From NCBI RefSeq assembly GCF_029589435.1, contig NZ_JARRAG010000001.1, positions 1,168,808 through 1,232,807 of the forward strand: a stretch of DNA of 64,000 bases, in the 5' to 3' direction. Positions 8,557 to 17,571 of the stretch are shown piece by piece. How positions within the stretch are numbered: position 1 is the stretch's first letter; each line of letters starts with the position of its first letter. Below the pieces are notes generated by a model. It was not told the origin of the DNA. It saw only the letters and a list, made by a program, of their open reading frames with translations, and ran no database searches. Made by a program: the position numbers and the translations under genes. The DNA comes from Paludisphaera mucosa (GTDB taxonomy: Bacteria; Planctomycetota; Planctomycetia; Isosphaerales; Isosphaeraceae).

Positions 8557-11500
8557 ATGGCTCAGGACCGAACCGCCGACGTCATCGTGCCCGTCACGCT
8601 CGGCGGTCCCGCGATACTGAGCCGTATCCGCCGAATCCTGGAGTGCAGCGGGCCGGCCCTCGCGCGATTGCTGGTCGTCGACGACGGCTGCGCCGATCGC
8701 GTCCTGGCGGCGGGACTGGCCGGGTTGGCCGAGGCCGACCCTCGACTTCATCACTTACGATGTCCTCGGGGGCTCGGCTGGGTGGCCTATGCCAATCGCG
8801 GGCTGGCCGAACGCCATGGCGACGTCGTCCTGCTCGCACCCGACGCCCGGCCTACCTCGGGCTGGATCGAACCGCTCGCCGAGGCCGCCCACTCGGAAGA
8901 GCGGGTCGCGCTGGTCGCCCCGCTTTCGAACGGCGACGGATTCGAGCTCGACTCCGGGCTCGGCGAGGGACCGTTGAAACACGCGCTCGCGGGGCTTCCC
9001 GAGTGGCTCTCCTCGCCTCGCTCGGGGCTGGCCGGGAACTACCTGAGGGGCGACGTGCTCGACGCCGTCGGCCTGCTCGACCCCGCGCTCGATTCTCCCC
9101 AGGCGGCCCTCGACGACTGGCTGATGCGGGCCTGCTCGTTGGGCTTCTTCGCCAGGCGCGCCTGCCGATCGCTGGTGCTTCGCGACGCCGTCTCGGCGAC
9201 CGAGGAGCCCGTCGCGGCGGCCGACGACGAGTCTTTGCACGAGAAACACGTCTACATGAAAGGGCAGGTCGAGCGATACGCCCGCACGCTCGACGGATCG
9301 ATCGCGTCCCACGCGGTCGATCATGCGGCCTCGAGGAAGATCAGGGTCGCGCTCGACGTCCGCCATCTGCCGCTGGAGATGAACGGGACGAAGATGTACG
9401 CCTCGAGCCTGGGCAAGGCCCTGGCGGCCATGCCGGAGATCGACCTCACCCTGCTGGCCGTCCACCCCCTCCAGGCCGACGGGATCGAGGGCCGGTTGGT
9501 CTCGCCCGACGAATGGGCCGACGACGTCGCCATCCTCCACAAGCCGGCGCAGGTCTTCGACCGGTCTCACGCCACGCTGCTCTTCCAGTCGCGCGCCCAC
9601 GTCGTCATCACATATCAGGATCTGATCGCTTATCGCATGGCCCACGTCTTCGCGACCGAGGGCGACTACAACGCCTACCAGCAGACGAGCCGCCTCATCC
9701 TTCCCGCGGCGCAGGCGGTGGTGACTTACTCGCAAAACACCGCCCGCGAGGTCGCGACCGAGTTCGGCGTCCCGGGCGATCGCATCCACCCGGTGCTGTT
9801 GGGCGTCGACGCCGACGCCTTCGCCGCCGCGCCGAGCGAGCGGGAACCCGCCGACGTCTTCGGGGAACTCGGCATCGAGGGTCGCTACTTCCTGAGCCTC
9901 GCGTCGGATTATCCCCACAAGAATCTCGTGGGATTGCTGGACGCCTATGCGATCTTCCGGGAATGGTGCACCGACCGCGTGCCCCCGGACCTCGTCCTCG
10001 CCGGCCGCGCTCCCAGGTTGGAATCCGAGTTCCCGTCACGATCGGGTGGGACGATACCGGGCGTGCGGTTCTTGGGCCTGGTCAGCGATGAAACGTTGCG
10101 CACCCTCTATCAAAACTCCGACGCCCTTGTCTTCCCGTCGCTTTACGAGGGCTTCGGCCTGCCCCCGATCGAGGCCATGGCGGCCGGCGTCCCGGTCGTG
10201 GCGATGCCCTTCTCCTCGGTATCCGAAGTCTGCGGCGAGAACGTCCTCTATTCGGACGGACTGTCGCCCGTCGACCTGGCGCGAGCCCTCCAGCGGATGG
10301 CGTCCGACGACGACCTGCGACGCGAACTACGGGAGAGGGGACTTCGACGCGCCCGCGTCCTGACCTGGGAGAAGACCGCCCGGGAGACCGTGGAGGTCTA
10401 CCGCAAAGTCCTGCTGACGCCGTCCTCAAGCTCGCTCCAGGCGCGTCGGGCTCTCGGCGAGGCCATCGTGCTCTGGTCGCAGCCGCCGAGGCCGGAAGCG
10501 GTCGCCGAGCCGGTTCCGTCAGCGGCCGATCCTGACTCGCTAGACGTCGCGACCGAGGCGGTCGAGACATCCGACCCGGTCCCGCCCGAGCCCGTCGCGG
10601 CCCCGGTCGTGGCGATCGCGCCTGTCCTTCCCGCCACCCTGGCACCGCCGGCGGTCGCCGAGCCCGAGCCGATGGGGGTGATCAACGCCTGCCGGGCGCT
10701 TCGACTCGCCTTGCGGAGGCGAATCCGCCGCGACCTCGTCGGGCGTGCGGCGAAGCAGCGCGCACGGCTGTCGCGCGTCAAGCGACTCTCCCGGCGATTC
10801 GTGCAGGTCGTCAGGACTGACGGCGTCGGCGCGGCCGCCGGCAAGGTCGCGCGGAAGATCAAGAACAAGACGCGCCACGTCCTCCGACGTCTCGTCCCGG
10901 CTCGACTCCGAGGGGAGGCGGCCTGTTCCTACTACAAGCCGTCGACGCCTCTCGACCTCTATGAGGCCTGGCGTCGCGTGAATGCGCCGGCGCCGTTCCG
11001 AGCCGGGCGGATCGACGAGGTCGTGGAGGCGATTGGACTTCTGCCGACGTTCTCCATCCTCGTCCCGGTCTACAACACACCCCCGGAGTTGCTCGACGCG
11101 GCGATCGAAAGCGTGCTCGCGCAATCTTACGAGAACTGGGAGCTGATCCTCGCCGACGACGCGAGCAACGATCCCGGGCTGGCCGCGTATCTCTCCGACC
11201 GCCTCTCGGACGATCCCCGCGTGCGACTCGTGCGACGCGAAGCCAACGGGAACATCTCGGCCGCCACCAACACCGCCGCGGAGCTGGCGACGGGTGAATT
11301 CCTCGTGCTGTTGGACCATGACGACCTCCTCCATCCGGAGGCACTGTCGCATGTGGCGATCTACATCGACCGTGCGCCGGACTCCGACCTCATCTACAGC
11401 GACGACGATAAGCTGGGCGTCGACGGCGTGCGCGTGGCCCCCCAGTTCAAGCCGGATTGGTCGCCCGAGCTCTTGCTGAATTTCTGCTACACCGGCCACC

Positions 11501-13950
11501 TGACGGCGGTCCGCACCAGCCTCTACCGCGAGGTCGGCGGGATGCGCCTGGGCTTCGAGGGCTCGCAGGATCACGACTTCTGGTTGAGGGCGTCGGAGCG
11601 GGCGCGGCGGATCGGCCACATCCCTCAGATCCTTTATCACTGGCGGGTCTTGCCGGGGTCGACGGCCGCGAGCGGACACGAAAAGCCGCACAGCTTCGAG
11701 GCCGGCAGGCGGGCCGTCGAGGAGGCCTTCGCCCGGCGCGGGGTGTCGTGCCGCGTCGAACAGCCGGCGTGGGCGCTCCAGGCCGGCTGTGGGGTCTTCC
11801 AGCCCGTCATGGCGGATGAAGGTCCGTCCGTCGCGATCCTGATCGCCACCAAGAACCAGAAGAAGCTGCTCCAAAACCTGATCAGGTCGCTCGAGAAGAC
11901 GAGCTACAAAAATTATCGGGTTTATGTCATCGACAACGAGAGCGATGATCCCGAGACTCTCACCTACCTGGCGAAGCAGCCGCACCCGGTCCTGCATATC
12001 CCCAACATGGACGGCCGCTTCAACTATGCGGCGATTCACAACGCGGCCGTCGCTCGCGTCGACGCCGATCTGATCTTGCTCTTGAACAACGACGTCGAGG
12101 TCATCGAGCCGCGTTGGCTGAGCCAGATGGTAGGCTGGTCGCGGCTCCCGGGCGTGGGGGCCGTGGGGGCGCGGCTCCTTTATTCGGATCGTCGCGTTCA
12201 GCACGCGGGGATCGTCCACGGCCTGCACGAGGGGCTCGCGGGCCACGCGTTCAAGCTCTCTCCCTGGTGGGACGGCGGTGCCATGGGGCTCGCCCGGGCG
12301 ACCCGCGACTGCCTCGCGGTGACGGCGGCCTGCATGCTCACGCCCCGGAAGCTCTATCTGGAGATGAACGGCTTCAACGAGACCGATTTCGGGGTCGCCT
12401 ACAACGACGCCGACTACGGTTACCGGCTCCACGACGCCGGCTGGCGGAGCGTGATCTGCGCGGAGGCCGAGCTGTTCCATCATGAAGGCGCGACCCGAGG
12501 CTTCGGCGACAATCCCCGCGAGGAGGCGAATTATCGCCGCATCCACGGTCATCGCCGCGACCCCTACTTCAATCCGCACCTCGACGGTCGCAGCGAAGCC
12601 TTCATACTTCAGCCGACGGTCGTCCCGGTCGCACCCTCCGAGCAGCCCATCCGCGTGCTGGCCGTCACGCACAACCTGAACTGGGAGGGTGCTTCCCGGT
12701 TCGAGCTGGAGCTGACCACGGGCCTGAAGGCGTCCGGATCCGTCGAGCCGATCGTGGTCAGCCCCGTCGACGGTCCCCTTCGGGACGAATACGAAAAGGC
12801 CGGCGTGGAGATTCGTATCGACCCTTCGCTCGTCTCGATCTTCGGCGGCGATGCCGCCTATGCCGAGTCACGGCGGAGGACGGTCGAGCTGATCGCCCGC
12901 GAGTCTTGCCACGCACTTCATGCGAATACGCTCCAGGGCTTCTGGGCGGTGGACGCGGCGCGCGAGGCCGGCATACCCTCCATCTGGAGCATCCACGAGA
13001 GCGAACCCTGGCAGACGTACTTCGACCAGTTTCCGAGCGAGATCGCGCGAATCGGCCTGGGCTGCATGGAATGGCCGTACCGCGTCGTCTTCACGGCGAA
13101 CAGCTCCGCCTCCGTCTGGCGGGACCTGGATACGCGAGGCAACTTCGGCCTGGTGCGCTACGCCCTGAACGTCGAACGATTCCACTCCGAGCTGGCGACG
13201 TTCCCGCGCGACCAGGCTCGCGCCGCCCTGGGCCTGGCTTCAGACGAGGTCTGCGTGCTCCTGCTCGGCACCGTCTGCGAGCGGAAAGGACAGCACGACC
13301 TGGTCCACGCGTTCCAGACGCTGGCGGCCGAGGTCGCCGATGCGGTGCGGTGCGTGGTGGTCGGCGCCCGCGACAGCCTCGAATATAGCCGGGAACTGCG
13401 GCGTCTGGCCGATTCGCTCGCATGGGATCGTCGCGGGCGGTTCCACATCGTCGACGAGACCGGCGCGACGGCGGCGTACTGGCAGGCCGCCGACGTCTTC
13501 TGCTGCACGTCGCGCGTCGAGAGCTATCCCCACGTCGTGCTGGAGGCGCTCGGGCGCGGATTGCCGATCATCACGACTCCGGTGTTCGGGATCCCCGAGC
13601 AGGTTCGACGCGACGTCAACGCGCTGTTCTACGACCCGGGGGACGTCCGCACGCTGGCGAGGCATCTCGACTCCCTGACGCGCGACTCGGTGAGGCGCCG
13701 CTCCATGGCCGAGGCCTCGTCGTGGATTCTTCGCGCTTTGCCCAGCCACGCCGACATGATCGAGCAGTACGCCCGGCTCTTCCGAGCCGCGGCCGAGAGT
13801 GCGGTCGATCGCGGCGACGCGACTGGAATCGTCGAAGTCTCGACCGCGAGCCCCGGTTCGCGACTCCTCCACCGGGCCCACGACGGCGGGAGAAGAATGC
13901 GGTCTCCGGCCTTCGCCCACACGTCCGATCACGAAGCCAACCACTCCTAG
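8557..13950 (+). CDS. Modular GT2 / GT4 / GT2 / GT2 / GT4 glycosyltransferase, 1797 aa
   Basis: Five glycosyltransferase-like modules are visible. A short GT2-like module covers residues 4-200 (DVIVPVTLGGPAILSRI, LLVVDDG). A complete GT4 module has RVALDVRHLPLEMNGTK near 263, SLASDYPHKNLVGLLDAY near 447 and SDALVFPSLYEGFGLPPIEA near 520. A Pro/Ala/Glu-rich linker spans about 647-708, then a basic helical stretch to 790. Next is a GT2 module (FSILVPVYNTPPELLD near 832, acidic motif DHDDLL), then a second GT2 (VAILIATKNQKKLLQNL near 1092, LLLNNDVEVIEP). A C-terminal GT4 follows (RVLAVTHNLNWEGASRFELE near 1366, VESYPHVVLEALGRGLPII). The start ATG has GGAGGAG just upstream. It probably elongates a surface polysaccharide or glycoprotein glycan together with the 1554-aa protein. 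Confidence 0.88.
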   Translation: MAQDRTADVIVPVTLGGPAILSRIRRILECSGPALARLLVVDDGCADRVLAAGLAGLAEADPRLHHLRCPRGLGWVAYANRGLAERHGDVVLLAPDARPTSGWIEPLAEAAHSEERVALVAPLSNGDGFELDSGLGEGPLKHALAGLPEWLSSPRSGLAGNYLRGDVLDAVGLLDPALDSPQAALDDWLMRACSLGFFARRACRSLVLRDAVSATEEPVAAADDESLHEKHVYMKGQVERYARTLDGSIASHAVDHAASRKIRVALDVRHLPLEMNGTKMYASSLGKALAAMPEIDLTLLAVHPLQADGIEGRLVSPDEWADDVAILHKPAQVFDRSHATLLFQSRAHVVITYQDLIAYRMAHVFATEGDYNAYQQTSRLILPAAQAVVTYSQNTAREVATEFGVPGDRIHPVLLGVDADAFAAAPSEREPADVFGELGIEGRYFLSLASDYPHKNLVGLLDAYAIFREWCTDRVPPDLVLAGRAPRLESEFPSRSGGTIPGVRFLGLVSDETLRTLYQNSDALVFPSLYEGFGLPPIEAMAAGVPVVAMPFSSVSEVCGENVLYSDGLSPVDLARALQRMASDDDLRRELRERGLRRARVLTWEKTARETVEVYRKVLLTPSSSSLQARRALGEAIVLWSQPPRPEAVAEPVPSAADPDSLDVATEAVETSDPVPPEPVAAPVVAIAPVLPATLAPPAVAEPEPMGVINACRALRLALRRRIRRDLVGRAAKQRARLSRVKRLSRRFVQVVRTDGVGAAAGKVARKIKNKTRHVLRRLVPARLRGEAACSYYKPSTPLDLYEAWRRVNAPAPFRAGRIDEVVEAIGLLPTFSILVPVYNTPPELLDAAIESVLAQSYENWELILADDASNDPGLAAYLSDRLSDDPRVRLVRREANGNISAATNTAAELATGEFLVLLDHDDLLHPEALSHVAIYIDRAPDSDLIYSDDDKLGVDGVRVAPQFKPDWSPELLLNFCYTGHLTAVRTSLYREVGGMRLGFEGSQDHDFWLRASERARRIGHIPQILYHWRVLPGSTAASGHEKPHSFEAGRRAVEEAFARRGVSCRVEQPAWALQAGCGVFQPVMADEGPSVAILIATKNQKKLLQNLIRSLEKTSYKNYRVYVIDNESDDPETLTYLAKQPHPVLHIPNMDGRFNYAAIHNAAVARVDADLILLLNNDVEVIEPRWLSQMVGWSRLPGVGAVGARLLYSDRRVQHAGIVHGLHEGLAGHAFKLSPWWDGGAMGLARATRDCLAVTAACMLTPRKLYLEMNGFNETDFGVAYNDADYGYRLHDAGWRSVICAEAELFHHEGATRGFGDNPREEANYRRIHGHRRDPYFNPHLDGRSEAFILQPTVVPVAPSEQPIRVLAVTHNLNWEGASRFELELTTGLKASGSVEPIVVSPVDGPLRDEYEKAGVEIRIDPSLVSIFGGDAAYAESRRRTVELIARESCHALHANTLQGFWAVDAAREAGIPSIWSIHESEPWQTYFDQFPSEIARIGLGCMEWPYRVVFTANSSASVWRDLDTRGNFGLVRYALNVERFHSELATFPRDQARAALGLASDEVCVLLLGTVCERKGQHDLVHAFQTLAAEVADAVRCVVVGARDSLEYSRELRRLADSLAWDRRGRFHIVDETGATAAYWQAADVFCCTSRVESYPHVVLEALGRGLPIITTPVFGIPEQVRRDVNALFYDPGDVRTLARHLDSLTRDSVRRRSMAEASSWILRALPSHADMIEQYARLFRAAAESAVDRGDATGIVEVSTASPGSRLLHRAHDGGRRMRSPAFAHTSDHEANHS

Positions 13951-13991
13951 CCGACGGTCCAGCCGTCCACGTCCTCTCGAGGGAGATGTCC

Positions 13992-14813
13992 ATGAGCGAG
14001 ATCCCGGCCGCGATGCTCGAGAAGCGTCGCCGATTGAGCTACAGGCACCTGATCGGCGACGGCCTGGAAGTCGGCGCGCTGCACCATCCGATGGAGATCA
14101 GCGATCGCGCCCGGGTCCGCTACGTCGATCGCATGGACGTCGACGGCCTGAGGAGCCATTACCCGGAGCTGAGGAACTACAACCTCGTCCCCGTCGACGT
14201 CGTGGACGACGGCGAACGCCTCGGGACGCTCCCCGACTCCTCGCTCGACTTCGTCGTGGCCAACCACTTCCTCGAGCATACCGAGAATCCGCTCGGCACG
14301 ATGCGGAACCACCTGAAGAAGCTCAGGCCCGGCGGCACGCTGTACCTCGCCGTGCCGAATAAGGACTTCAGCTTCGATCGCGACCGCGACCTGACGCCGT
14401 TCGAACATCTCGTCCGCGACGACGTCGACGGCCCGGAGGCCACGCGGTTCACCCACTTCCAGGAATGGGCCCGTTTCGTGGATCGAAACGAGGATCCCGA
14501 AGCGATCGAACGCCAGGCCCGTCGGCTCGCCGAGGCGAACTACAGCATCCACTTCCACGTCTGGGATGCGAGCACGTTCGCCGACTTCATCGATCGCGCG
14601 AAGCTCCACCTTCGCGGCGCGTTCGAGGTCAGAGAACTCACCTTGAACGACACCGAGATCATCGCGGTCCTCGAACGGACCTCGGCCCCCGTCGCGGCGA
14701 GGCGTTCCTGGATTCCTCAGCAAGCCTCACGATCGCTCCGAAGCCTGGCTCTGAAGGTCGGACGTTGGAAGGCGCGGGCGCAGGCCGTGGGGCGTGGGAG
14801 CGACGGACGGTAG
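13992..14813 (+). CDS. SAM-dependent methyltransferase, 273 aa
   Basis: A class I methyltransferase fold is suggested by an N-terminal LEVGALHHPMEI (SAM-binding loop position, residues 25-36), RVRYVDRMDVDGL, then DFVVANHFLEHTENP and KLRPGGTLYLAVPN. The sequence HTENPLGTMRNHLKKLRPGG is the usual Methyltransf_11-like post-motif region. ATG at 13992 is preferred over ATG 13986 because GGGAG ends immediately before 13986, giving 6-nt spacing to 13992. It lies 41 nt downstream of the large glycosyltransferase on the same strand and is followed by a strong terminator, so the two probably form one transcription unit. Likely role: glycan methylation or capping; substrate unknown. Confidence 0.82.
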   Translation: MSEIPAAMLEKRRRLSYRHLIGDGLEVGALHHPMEISDRARVRYVDRMDVDGLRSHYPELRNYNLVPVDVVDDGERLGTLPDSSLDFVVANHFLEHTENPLGTMRNHLKKLRPGGTLYLAVPNKDFSFDRDRDLTPFEHLVRDDVDGPEATRFTHFQEWARFVDRNEDPEAIERQARRLAEANYSIHFHVWDASTFADFIDRAKLHLRGAFEVRELTLNDTEIIAVLERTSAPVAARRSWIPQQASRSLRSLALKVGRWKARAQAVGRGSDGR

Positions 14814-14847
14814 GCGACCGATTGACGTGACAGGCGAGCAAAATACA

Positions 14848-14888
14848 GGAGCCGTCCGCCCGCAGTAGAATTGGGGGCGGACGGCTCC
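14848..14888 (+). terminator. Strong intrinsic terminator closing the glycan operon
   Basis: A near-perfect inverted repeat: GGAGCCGTCCGCCC at 14848-14861 pairs with GGGCGGACGGCTCC at 14875-14888, followed by TTGTGTTCTT. It lies 35 nt after the methyltransferase stop and before the convergent GT-C gene. It may serve both strands, although the T-rich tail is on the plus side. Confidence 0.8.
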
Positions 14889-14919
14889 TTGTGTTCTTGA
14901 GCCGATGGATCTGCGCCGA

Positions 14920-16794
14920 TCAGCGTGAGGATGGAATCTCATCCCAGTCGGTCGATTCCCGGGGCGAGCCTTCCGGCGCGGCCTGATTCATCCGGACCGA
15001 AGGAGCGGGGACCGCATCGGATCGTGCGTCGATCCGCTCTCGCTTCCGCACGAGGTTCAGCCAGGAAGGCCTCGCCGCGGGCGAGGATTCGTGCGGCGTC
15101 AGGACAAACCCCTCGATGTCGCGGCCTGCGAGGCCGATCGCCCGCACGGCGGACGCGAACAGGACGAGCCCCACCGTCATCGCGGCCGCGCAGGTGGTCA
15201 TCGAGAGATACCAGGGCTGGAGGCTGGTGATCCGTCGCAGGGCTTCCAGGCCCTGGGCGCCTCCGGAGTAGAACGGAAGCATCTGGAGCCACCACATCGA
15301 GTGCTCGGCGGCCAGGCTGAGGAAGACGACGCCCGCCACCAGCCCCGCGGCGACGAACCGGGGCCATCCACTTGCGCCCATGCCGACGAGGAGCAGAAAC
15401 CAGGGGATCGCGGGTGAAGCGTACCAGGGACCAGTCGTCGTTACACCCCACGCCAACGCGGATTGAACCGCGTGGTAGATCAGGGCTCCAAGGAACCCAA
15501 CGCACACGGTGAGACATATCAAGGGAGTCGCGAGGGCGTCGATCGGAGACTTCCGCTCGACCTGGCCTGATTTGAAAACCAGCCCGACTCGGGCCAGGCC
15601 CCCACGGATCACACCCGCTGCGGTGGAGAGGATCAACCCGAGGGCCGCGCACTTGAGGAAGAGGCCGTGCAGGGAAAGAACGTCGTCGATCGGAAGGACG
15701 AACGACCAATTTCCAGCGATGAACAAGCCCTGGCCGAACAGCCATCGGCCATAGGCGACGGAATGGAATTCGCGGAATGCGTTGTAGAGTTCGGGGAGCC
15801 CGCGACCTTTCGAGCGATTCTCCAAGGCTTCCTGCATCGGGGTCGCGATCCCGTACTGATTCAGGTTGTGCACCAGGTCCGGCCCGATCAACGCGGCGAC
15901 GGCCCCGACGATCACAGCCGCGGATCCCAACATCATGAGGACAGGCGGCCGAGATCGTAACACGGCCACGGTCCAGGCAACCCCGACCGCGGGCAGGAGC
16001 GCGAAATTCGTCGCCTTCATCACGATGGCGAGGCTCAGAAACAGGCCGACCAGGCAGGAACCGCGGACGAGGCGGCGATCATCGACCGCTAACTTAATCA
16101 TCTGGGCGACTGCGGCGATCGAGAAGAACACGCCGGCCGCATCGCTCGACACGCGGATGCCGTTCGTCACCATGAGGGGTTGGACGCCGATCATGAGGAC
16201 TATCCAGCCCGCCGTTCGAGGATCGGAGACCCGCGCGGCCACCACTCCCAGGGCGATCCACACCGCTCCCACGGTGAAAGCCAGGTTCAGCAGCCGCAAT
16301 CCCGCCACGGAGTTTCGCAGGTCGTCCACACCCCCGAGCGCCTGGAATACGGGCGACACGATGACGTAATACCACCAGGAATGCTGCGCCTGATAGAGTC
16401 GCACCTCATGCGAGGCGAGCGCCACGGCTTCGGCCGAACCGGGGGCGATCGATCGCGGCGTTCGCCGATCTCGCATCCAGAACGACTCATAAGAGTCCGG
16501 TTTCAACTGGTTTGGGAACTGGACGCGAGCCGCCTCCGGCTGGGGAAACTCGCGAACGACCGCCGCGATCATGCGAGACGGGACGAGCGTCTGGTTGAGG
16601 ACGGCCCGTCGACCAGTGTCCTGGATGTGGACGATGTAGGCGATGTGCTGATATTCGTCCCAACCTTCGAAGAGGGGCGTGACGCAGAGGGCGACCAGGC
16701 CTCGGGCGACGATCAGCCCCGCGATCAAGAGGCGAAGACTGCGGGAGATGGACGGACGCGTGGCGCCCTCGAGGATTTGCACCGTCGAATCCAT
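14920..16794 (-). CDS. GT-C fold membrane glycosyltransferase (GT39/ArnT-like), 624 aa
   Basis: A polytopic membrane protein with about ten or more hydrophobic segments. The first periplasmic loop carries an acidic pair in LFEGWDEYQHIAYI, typical of the lipid-phosphate-sugar-dependent GT-C enzymes (PMT/ArnT/GT39). A second conserved-looking loop is QAQHSWWYYVIVSPVF. The C-terminus is a soluble tail of about 70 residues rich in Pro, Arg and Ser. ATG 16794 is chosen because GGAGG lies about 11 nt upstream. A longer GTG-initiated frame from 16839 has no ribosome binding site. Predicted role: transfer of a sugar from a polyprenyl-phosphate donor on the outer face of the cytoplasmic membrane, consistent with the neighbouring glycan genes. 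Donor and acceptor unknown. Confidence 0.75.
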   Translation of the reverse strand: MDSTVQILEGATRPSISRSLRLLIAGLIVARGLVALCVTPLFEGWDEYQHIAYIVHIQDTGRRAVLNQTLVPSRMIAAVVREFPQPEAARVQFPNQLKPDSYESFWMRDRRTPRSIAPGSAEAVALASHEVRLYQAQHSWWYYVIVSPVFQALGGVDDLRNSVAGLRLLNLAFTVGAVWIALGVVAARVSDPRTAGWIVLMIGVQPLMVTNGIRVSSDAAGVFFSIAAVAQMIKLAVDDRRLVRGSCLVGLFLSLAIVMKATNFALLPAVGVAWTVAVLRSRPPVLMMLGSAAVIVGAVAALIGPDLVHNLNQYGIATPMQEALENRSKGRGLPELYNAFREFHSVAYGRWLFGQGLFIAGNWSFVLPIDDVLSLHGLFLKCAALGLILSTAAGVIRGGLARVGLVFKSGQVERKSPIDALATPLICLTVCVGFLGALIYHAVQSALAWGVTTTGPWYASPAIPWFLLLVGMGASGWPRFVAAGLVAGVVFLSLAAEHSMWWLQMLPFYSGGAQGLEALRRITSLQPWYLSMTTCAAAMTVGLVLFASAVRAIGLAGRDIEGFVLTPHESSPAARPSWLNLVRKRERIDARSDAVPAPSVRMNQAAPEGSPRESTDWDEIPSSR

Positions 16795-17571
16795 GACTGG
16801 CGACGCCTCCGGCACGAACGTACCCCACCGCGACCCCACGGAGGCGCGGCGGATGGTCGAAGGTTCCTAATTCCTAACCATTCATCGGTGGGGTTTCGAG
16901 GGTTCATGAAAATCTATCAAAATGAACGATGTAGCAGTTAAGGAGTTTGTAACGTAATTTCCGGTCCTTTCGTCGCGTACATAAGGTTGATAGAGGATTC
17001 GTTTCAAGTCTTGCGATGAGGGCGACTCGTGTTCTTCGGCGGGAGAGTGTTCCTTGGCCGCTCCGACGCCAACATCCCCGATCCCGTAAGGACGAAGTCG
17101 CCCATAGATCGAGATCGACCGGGGCGATCGAGCGCAGGATCGACGATCCACGACTCGGGAGGAGCTTTGATCCGGCCTTGGCGCGTCGGTCGTGGATGCT
17201 CACGAGGGTCGATAACCGGGAACGTCCAGGCGTCACTCCCCTTGATCTCGATTTCGGGGGTGTTACCGTGGGAGCGTGCCCGCTCACGACGGGGCGGGGG
17301 GAGTTGGTCTTGAAGGCCTTGTCTTTCGGCGTCGACGCCGGAGGGTGGGGCTTTTCTCGTTTTCCGAGTTCGCTTCCATCGGTGCCGCTCGATTCCGAAC
17401 CATGGCGTAATCGAAATTTCGCCCGATTCCCCCCGGCGTTTCCGGCCTTGGCCTGAGTCGGAAGAAGCCACGGAGACGGCTGGGATTCTGCACCGCAACC
17501 GAAAACGCGTCTTAAGCTGATTACAGCGGCTCTGAGCCTGGTCGCGAGCCAGCCGGAAGAGGGAGCACCTG
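16795..17571. other. Intergenic region upstream of the beta-helix protein gene
   Basis: About 777 nt with no convincing coding frame; open frames here are Arg/Ser-rich and lack start signals. The segment 16861-17000 is clearly more AT-rich than its surroundings and could hold divergent promoters. The ribosome binding site GAGGGAG for the rightward gene lies at its right end. No tRNA or repeat was seen. Confidence 0.5.
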
